From NCBI RefSeq assembly GCF_900104135.1, contig NZ_FNIV01000004.1, positions 308,192 through 372,191 of the forward strand: 64,000 bases of DNA, given 5' to 3'. This document shows, piece by piece, positions 58,416-64,000 of the stretch. The position numbers were made by a program, and so were the translations under genes. The notes beneath the pieces are model-generated. The model was not told where the DNA came from. It did not search any database and worked only from the letters and a program-made list of their open reading frames with translations. The DNA comes from Halomonas shengliensis. Lineage in GTDB: Bacteria > Pseudomonadota > Gammaproteobacteria > Pseudomonadales > Halomonadaceae. The stretch's first letter is position 1; every line of letters starts with the position of its first letter.

Positions 58416-61031
58416 ATGAACACCGACTACCGCAAGCCGCTTCCCGGCACCGAGCTGGACTACTTTGACGCGCGGGCGGCCGTCGAGGCGATCCAGCCCG
58501 GTGCCTATGACACCCTTCCCTACACCTCCCGGGTGCTCGCCGAGCAGCTGGTGCGTCGCTGCGAGCCCGAGCTGCTCACCGATGCCCTGAAACAGCTGGT
58601 CGAGCGTCGCCGCGACCTGGACTTCCCCTGGTACCCGGCGCGGGTGGTGTGCCACGACATCCTCGGCCAGACCGCGCTGGTCGACCTCGCCGGCCTGCGT
58701 GACGCCATCGCCGAGCAGGGCGGTGACCCGTCCAAGGTCAATCCGGTGGTGCCGACTCAGCTGATCGTCGACCACTCCCTGGCCGTGGAGCACGCCGGCT
58801 TCGAGCAGGACGCCTTCGAGAAGAACCGCGCCATCGAGGACCGTCGCAACGAGGACCGCTTCCACTTCATCGAGTGGACCAAGACCGCCTTCGAGAACGT
58901 CGACGTCATCCCCGCCGGCAACGGCATCATGCACCAGATCAACCTGGAGAAGATGTCGCCTGTGGTGCAGGCGCGCGACGGTGTCGCCTTCCCCGACACC
59001 TGCGTGGGCACCGATAGCCACACCCCGCATATCGATTGCCTGGGCGTGATCGCCATCGGCGTCGGCGGGCTGGAGGCCGAGACCGTGATGCTGGGCCGCC
59101 CCTCCATGATGCGCCTGCCCGACATCGTCGGCGTGGAGCTGACCGGCAAGCGCCAGCCGGGCATCACCGCCACCGATATCGTGCTGGCGATCACCGAGTT
59201 CCTGCGCAAGGAGCGCGTGGTGGGGGCCTATCTCGAGTTCTTCGGCGAGGGGGCCAGGAGCCTGACCATCGGCGACCGTGCCACCATCTCCAACATGACC
59301 CCGGAGTACGGTGCCACCGCGGCGATGTTCTACATCGACGAGCAGACCCTGGACTACCTGACCCTCACCGGCCGCGAGCCGGAGCAGGTCGCGCTGGTGG
59401 AGAAGTACGCCAAGCAGACCGGGCTGTGGGCGGACGACCTGGCCGGTGCCAAGTACGAGCGGGTGCTGACCTTCGACCTCTCGAGCGTCGAGCGCAACCT
59501 GGCCGGCCCCTCCAACCCGCACCGGCGCCTGCCCACCAGCGCCCTGCATGACCGTGGCATCGCCGTGGACTATGACAAGGCCCAGGCGGAGGAGAAGGCG
59601 GGCCACATGCCCGATGGCGCGGTGATCATCGCCGCCATCACCAGCTGCACCAACACCTCCAACCCGCGCAACGTGGTCGCCGCGGGCCTGCTGGCCAAGA
59701 AGGCCAACGCGCTCGGCCTGGTACGCAAGCCCTGGGTGAAGAGCTCCTTCGCGCCGGGGTCGAAGGTCGCGCGGCTCTATCTCGAGGAGGCGGGCCTGTT
59801 GCCGGAGCTCGAGAAGCTCGGCTTCGGCATCGTGGCCTACGCCTGCACCACCTGTAACGGCATGTCCGGCGCGCTGGACCCGAAGATCCAGCAGGAGATC
59901 ATCGACCGCGACCTCTATGCCACCGCGGTGCTCTCCGGCAACCGCAACTTCGACGGGCGCATCCACCCCTACGCCAAGCAGGCCTTCCTGGCCTCGCCGC
60001 CGCTGGTGGTGGCCTACGCCATCGCCGGCACCGTGCGCTTCGACATCGAGAAGGACGTGCTGGGCACCGATGCCGACGGCAACCCGGTGACCCTCAAGGA
60101 CCTGTGGCCCACCGACGAGGAGATCGATGCCATCGTCGGCGAGTTCGTCAAGCCGGAGCAGTTCAAGCAGGTCTACATCCCGATGTTCGACCTGGATGCC
60201 GCGGAGAAGGCCGAGAGCCCGCTCTACGACTGGCGCCCGCAGAGCACCTATATCCGTCGTCCGCCCTACTGGGAGGGCACCATGGCGGCCGAGCGTGCGC
60301 TGAAGGGCATGCGGCCGCTGGCGATCCTGCCGGACAACATCACCACCGACCACCTGTCGCCGTCCAACGCCATCATGATGGACAGCGCGGCGGGGGAGTA
60401 CCTGCACAAGATGGGCCTGCCGGAGGAGGACTTCAATTCCTACGCCACCCACCGTGGCGACCACCTCACCGCCCAGCGTGCGACGCTGGCCAACCCCAAG
60501 CTGTTCAACGAGATGGTGCGCGACGACCAGGGCGAGGTGGTGCAGGGCTCGCTGGCGCGGGTCGAGCCCGAGGGCCAGGTGATGCGCATGTGGGAAGCCA
60601 TCGAGACCTACATGAACCGTCGCCAGCCGCTGATCATCGTCGCCGGTGCCGACTACGGCCAGGGCTCCTCCCGTGACTGGGCGGCCAAGGGCGTGGCGCT
60701 GGCCGGGGTCGAGGCGATCGTCGCCGAGGGCTTCGAACGCATCCACCGCACCAACCTGATCGGCATGGGCGTGATGCCGCTGCAGTTCCAGGAGGGCACC
60801 ACCCGCCATACCCTGCAGCTCGACGGCACCGAGACCTACGACGTCGAGGGCAAGCCGGCCCCGGGCGCGACCCTCGAGCTGGTGATCCACCGCAAGACCG
60901 GCGAGGTCGACCGCGTGCCGGTGACCTGCCGCCTGGATACCGCGGAGGAGGTCACCGTCTACTCCGCCGGTGGCGTGCTGCAGCGTTTCGCCAAGGACTT
61001 CCTGGAGTCCTCGGAGGTAGCAAGCGCATGA
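58416..61031 (+). CDS. acnD: Fe/S-dependent 2-methylcitrate dehydratase AcnD
   Basis: 871 residues. Aconitase family, with one Fe-S Cys in AITSCTNTSNPRNVV and two in ACTTCNGMSG. It is followed by a swivel domain (DYGQGSSRDWAAKG). Dehydrates 2-methylcitrate to a 2-methylaconitate isomer. The starting LPGTELDYFDARAAVEAI is characteristic of AcnD as opposed to AcnA. Begins 2 bases after the prpC stop and overlaps prpF by 4 bases. Confidence 0.95.
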   Translation: MNTDYRKPLPGTELDYFDARAAVEAIQPGAYDTLPYTSRVLAEQLVRRCEPELLTDALKQLVERRRDLDFPWYPARVVCHDILGQTALVDLAGLRDAIAEQGGDPSKVNPVVPTQLIVDHSLAVEHAGFEQDAFEKNRAIEDRRNEDRFHFIEWTKTAFENVDVIPAGNGIMHQINLEKMSPVVQARDGVAFPDTCVGTDSHTPHIDCLGVIAIGVGGLEAETVMLGRPSMMRLPDIVGVELTGKRQPGITATDIVLAITEFLRKERVVGAYLEFFGEGARSLTIGDRATISNMTPEYGATAAMFYIDEQTLDYLTLTGREPEQVALVEKYAKQTGLWADDLAGAKYERVLTFDLSSVERNLAGPSNPHRRLPTSALHDRGIAVDYDKAQAEEKAGHMPDGAVIIAAITSCTNTSNPRNVVAAGLLAKKANALGLVRKPWVKSSFAPGSKVARLYLEEAGLLPELEKLGFGIVAYACTTCNGMSGALDPKIQQEIIDRDLYATAVLSGNRNFDGRIHPYAKQAFLASPPLVVAYAIAGTVRFDIEKDVLGTDADGNPVTLKDLWPTDEEIDAIVGEFVKPEQFKQVYIPMFDLDAAEKAESPLYDWRPQSTYIRRPPYWEGTMAAERALKGMRPLAILPDNITTDHLSPSNAIMMDSAAGEYLHKMGLPEEDFNSYATHRGDHLTAQRATLANPKLFNEMVRDDQGEVVQGSLARVEPEGQVMRMWEAIETYMNRRQPLIIVAGADYGQGSSRDWAAKGVALAGVEAIVAEGFERIHRTNLIGMGVMPLQFQEGTTRHTLQLDGTETYDVEGKPAPGATLELVIHRKTGEVDRVPVTCRLDTAEEVTVYSAGGVLQRFAKDFLESSEVASA

Positions 61032-62206
61032 GTCAGGTTCCTCAGATCCGGATCCCCGCCACCTATATGCGTGGCGGGACCAGCAAGGGCGTCTTCTTCC
61101 GGCTCGACGACCTGCCCGAGGCGGCCCGGGTGCCCGGCGAGGCCCGCGACCGCCTGCTGATGCGGGTGATCGGCAGCCCCGACCCCTACCAGAAGCAGAT
61201 CGACGGCATGGGCGGGGCCACCTCCAGCACCAGCAAGACGGTGATCCTGTCGAGGAGCGAGAGCCCCGACCATGACGTGGATTACCTGTTCGGCCAGGTG
61301 GCCATCGACAAGGCCTTCGTCGACTGGAGCGGCAACTGCGGCAACCTCTCCGCGGCGGTGGGGCCCTTCGCGATCAGCAACGGCCTGGTGGATCCCTCGC
61401 GTATCCCGCACAACGGCGAGGCCGAGGTGCGCATCTGGCAGGCCAATATCGGCAAGACCATCGTCTCGCGGGTGCCGATCACCGATGGCCAGGTGCAGGA
61501 GACCGGTGACTTCGAGCTGGACGGGGTGACCTTCCCGGCGGCCGAGGTGCCGGTGGCCTTCAAGGATCCCGCCGACGGCGAGGGCGCCATCTTCCCCACC
61601 GGCAACCTGGTCGATGATCTCGAGGTACCCGGTGTCGGAACCTTCAAGGCCACGCTGATCAATGCCGGCATACCCACCGTCTTCCTGAATGCCGCCGAAC
61701 TCGGCTATAGCGGCACCGAGCTGCAGGAGGCGATCAACGGCGATGCCGAGGCCCTGGCGCGCTTCGAGACGATCCGCGCCCACGGGGCGGTGAAGATGGG
61801 GTTGATCCAGGACGTCGCCGAGGCGGCGGGCCGCCAGCACACCCCCAAGGTGGCCTTCGTGGCCCCGCCGGCGAGCTACACCGCCTCCAGCGGCAAGCGG
61901 GTCGAGGCCGGCGAGATCGACCTGCTGGTGCGGGCGCTCTCCATGGGCAAGCTGCACCACGCCATGATGGGCACCGCGGCGGTGGCCATCGCCTCCGCCG
62001 CGGCCATCGAGGGCACCCTGGTCAACCTGGCTGCCGGCGGTGGCAAGCGCAACGCCGTCACCTTCGGTCACCCCTCGGGCAGCCTGCGGGTCGGCGCCGA
62101 GGCGAGCCTGGTGGAGGGGCGCTGGGTGATCGACGAGGCGGTGATGAGCCGCAGCGCCCGGGTGCTGATGGAGGGCTTCGTGCGCATCCCCGGCGACAGC
62201 TTCTGA
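61028..62206 (+). CDS. prpF: 2-methylaconitate cis-trans isomerase PrpF
   Basis: 392 residues. PrpF family (diaminopimelate epimerase-like double fold): IPATYMRGGTSKGVFF, GGATSSTSKT, DWSGNCGNLSAAVGPFAI and NLAAGGGKRNAVTFGHPSG. Isomerises the product of AcnD so that aconitase can hydrate it, completing the AcnD route. Coupled to acnD by ATGA. A terminator separates it from prpD. Confidence 0.96.
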   Translation: MSQVPQIRIPATYMRGGTSKGVFFRLDDLPEAARVPGEARDRLLMRVIGSPDPYQKQIDGMGGATSSTSKTVILSRSESPDHDVDYLFGQVAIDKAFVDWSGNCGNLSAAVGPFAISNGLVDPSRIPHNGEAEVRIWQANIGKTIVSRVPITDGQVQETGDFELDGVTFPAAEVPVAFKDPADGEGAIFPTGNLVDDLEVPGVGTFKATLINAGIPTVFLNAAELGYSGTELQEAINGDAEALARFETIRAHGAVKMGLIQDVAEAAGRQHTPKVAFVAPPASYTASSGKRVEAGEIDLLVRALSMGKLHHAMMGTAAVAIASAAAIEGTLVNLAAGGGKRNAVTFGHPSGSLRVGAEASLVEGRWVIDEAVMSRSARVLMEGFVRIPGDSF

Positions 62207-62229
62207 GCCATCACCGGGTGAAGACAGGG

Positions 62230-62262
62230 CGCCTCGGGTCGAAAGGCCCGAGGCGTCTTCTA
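62230..62262 (+). terminator. Terminator between prpF and prpD
   Basis: CGCCTCGGG / CCCGAGGCG, a perfect 9-bp stem with an 8-base loop, then TCTTCTAT. It lies 23 bases after prpF, so prpD may be expressed at a lower level or from its own start. Confidence 0.75.
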
Positions 62263-62301
62263 TAGTGGAGGTAGTCAATGCCGATGCCGAAGGAGGGCGC
62301 G

Positions 62302-63783
62302 ATGAGTACCGTGGAAGCCAATGTGCGGCCGGATTACGACGCCGAGCTGCAGAGGATCGCCGACTATGTGCTGGGCTACCGCATCGAGAGCGCCGAGGCC
62401 TGGAACACCGCGCGGCTCTGTCTGATGGATACCCTGGGCTGCGGCTTGCTGGCGCTGCGCTTCCCGGAGTGCACCAAGCATCTGGGGCCGCTGGTGGAGG
62501 GCACCGTGGTGCCCCATGGCGCGAGGGTGCCCGGTACGCCCTTCCGCCTCGACCCGGTGAAGGCGGCCTGGGACATCGGCGCCATCGTGCGCTGGCTCGA
62601 CTACAACGACACCTGGCTGGCCGCCGAGTGGGGGCACCCCTCCGACAATCTGGGGGGCATCCTCGCCGTGGCCGATCATCTCTCCCAGCGACGGGTCGCC
62701 CGGGGCGAGGCGCCGCTTACGATGCGTGACGTGCTCGAGGCGATGATCATGGCCCACGAGATCCAGGGGGTGCTGGCGCTGGAGAACAGCTTCAATCGGG
62801 TCGGCCTGGACCATGTGCTGCTGGTCAAGGTGGCCTCGACCGCCGTGGTCGCCAGGCTGATGGGCGCCGATCGCGAGCAGCTGCTCGCCGCGCTCTCCCA
62901 CGCCTGGGTCGATGGCCAGAGCCTGCGCACCTATCGCCACGCCCCCAATGCCGGCTCGCGCAAGAGCTGGGCGGCGGGGGATGCCACCTCCCGGGCGGTG
63001 CGCCTGGCCGATATCGCCCTGCGTGGCGAGATGGGGATTCCCGGGGCGCTCACCGCGCCCCAGTGGGGCTTCTACGATGTCGCCTTCAGCCACACCAACC
63101 GTGACCTGGCCCTCAAGCCGGAGGCGGAGCGGCACCTGCGCTTCCAGCGCGGCTTCGGCAGCTACGTGATGGAGAACATCCTCTTCAAGCTCTCCTTCCC
63201 GGCGGAGTTCCACGCCCAGACTGCCTGCGAGGCGGCGGTGACGCTGCACCCGCAGGTCAGGGGGCGGGTGGACGAGATCGAGCGGGTGGTCATCACCACC
63301 CACGAGTCGGCGATCCGCATCATCTCCAAGGAGGGCGAACTGGCCAACCCCGCCGATCGCGACCACTGCCTGCAGTACATGACCGCGGTGCCGCTGATCC
63401 TCGGCGAGCTGAATGCCGAACACTACGAGGACGACTTCCACGCCGCGCATCCCGAGATCGATGCGCTGCGGGCGAAGATGGAGGTGGTCGAGGAGCCGCG
63501 CTATACCCGCGACTACCTGGACCCCGACAAGCGCTCCATCGCCAACGCCGTTCAGGTCTTCTTCGCCGACGGCAGTGCTACCGACCCGGTGGCGGTGGAG
63601 TACCCCATCGGCCATCGGCGCCGTCGCGAGGAGGGGGTGCCGGTGCTGGAAGAGAAGTTCCGGCGCCATCTCGAGACGCGCTTCCCGCGCGGTCACAGCG
63701 CGAGGATCCTGGCGCTGTGCCAGGACCCGGCGGCGCTCGAGGCCACGGCGGTGGATCGCTTCATGGACCTGTTCATGATCTGA
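62302..63783 (+). CDS. prpD: 2-methylcitrate dehydratase PrpD
   Basis: 493 residues from the ATG at 62302 (E. coli PrpD 483), with AAGGAGGG just upstream; an ATG at 62278 would add eight residues. MmgE/PrpD family: [92 protein letters not shown]. Cofactor-free dehydration of 2-methylcitrate, the same step that AcnD/PrpF serve. Confidence 0.95.
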   Translation: MSTVEANVRPDYDAELQRIADYVLGYRIESAEAWNTARLCLMDTLGCGLLALRFPECTKHLGPLVEGTVVPHGARVPGTPFRLDPVKAAWDIGAIVRWLDYNDTWLAAEWGHPSDNLGGILAVADHLSQRRVARGEAPLTMRDVLEAMIMAHEIQGVLALENSFNRVGLDHVLLVKVASTAVVARLMGADREQLLAALSHAWVDGQSLRTYRHAPNAGSRKSWAAGDATSRAVRLADIALRGEMGIPGALTAPQWGFYDVAFSHTNRDLALKPEAERHLRFQRGFGSYVMENILFKLSFPAEFHAQTACEAAVTLHPQVRGRVDEIERVVITTHESAIRIISKEGELANPADRDHCLQYMTAVPLILGELNAEHYEDDFHAAHPEIDALRAKMEVVEEPRYTRDYLDPDKRSIANAVQVFFADGSATDPVAVEYPIGHRRRREEGVPVLEEKFRRHLETRFPRGHSARILALCQDPAALEATAVDRFMDLFMI

Positions 63784-63914
63784 GGCATCGCGCAGCGTGC
63801 CGATACCCCGGCGAATCGCCTCTGCCATGGAGGAGGCAGGGCTCGTGCCTCCGGCGCTTGACCGGGCCATGGCGTGCGGCGTCTCGCTGGACTACATTTT
63901 TCTTCACGAAGGCC

Positions 63915-63943
63915 TTGCACGGTCCCCGGGAAATCCGTAAAGT
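63915..63943 (+). promoter_or_regulatory. Strong promoter at the window end, probably of a stable-RNA operon
   Basis: TTGCAC (63915-63920), exactly 17 bases, TAAAGT (63938-63943), preceded by a T-rich UP-like stretch (about 63894-63909) and followed by a GC-rich discriminator. No ORF starts in the remaining 57 bases. The architecture is that of rRNA or tRNA operons; the gene itself is beyond the window. Confidence 0.55.
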
Positions 63944-64000
63944 ACGCATCCGCTGCCGGCGACGGGCCAACGTTGCTAGCGGTGGAAGTGGCAGAAGTGA

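Noticed and set aside
58362..60890. 842-codon reverse open frame across acnD
   Set aside because: Antisense to a clear AcnD; His/Gly/Val-rich artefact of codon bias.

Overview
The window is about 64 kb of ordinary-looking, very GC-rich chromosome (strong G/C at third codon positions throughout) from an aerobic gammaproteobacterium. Class I PHA synthase plus phasin, a membrane transhydrogenase, the trpE/G/D/C block, the miaB-ybeZ-ybeY-ybeX-lnt block and a cysB regulon together suggest Halomonadaceae (Halomonas-like). That assignment is inference; no rRNA gene is present. No phage, insertion sequence, CRISPR array, tRNA or rRNA was found. Genes are dense, with many 1-8 bp overlaps.

Layout. 1-9.4 kb: 5' part of a lytic transglycosylase gene (reverse), a YkvA-like protein, two overlapping hotdog thioesterases, htpG behind a near-perfect heat-shock promoter, pntAB, gpsA-sixA. 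9.4-16.2 kb: an AEC transporter with a small membrane ORF in front of it, an alpha/beta hydrolase pair coupled to a patatin, an Smr protein, prmB-aroC. 16.2-19.4 kb: PHA module (DUF6489-like protein, phasin, phaC). 19.4-25.1 kb: lnt, corC, ybeY, ybeZ, miaB on the reverse strand. 25.4-32.9 kb: SH3 envelope protein, thiopurine methyltransferase, YajG lipoprotein, GNAT, sulfate importer sbp-cysTWA, rpe, GIY-YIG protein. 32.9-39.4 kb: NDH-2-like dehydrogenase, gph, a likely trp leader peptide, then trpE-G-D-C. 39.4-43.5 kb: a PqqU/YncD-like TonB receptor divergent from a secreted PQQ-type dehydrogenase and a cytochrome c. 43.5-53.9 kb: a tetranucleotide repeat, a small membrane ORF, a cation/proton antiporter, YdiJ-type D-2-hydroxyacid dehydrogenase, serS, an AI-2E transporter, trxA, cysB, cysH. 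53.9-63.8 kb: pabB and the propionate (2-methylcitrate) cluster prpR-prpB-prpC-acnD-prpF-prpD. The window ends in what looks like a stable-RNA promoter.

How genes work together. Sulfate uptake, the regulator CysB, PAPS reductase and its likely electron donor thioredoxin are spread over two loci, with related AT-rich palindromic elements at cysB and cysH. Chorismate synthase, trpEGDC and pabB cover chorismate formation and two of its branches. The propionate operon has two alternative dehydratase routes (AcnD/PrpF and PrpD) and three matching GntR-type operator sequences. The most interesting unit is the putative PQQ-scavenging module: an outer-membrane receptor resembling the PQQ importer, next to a PQQ enzyme and its electron acceptor.
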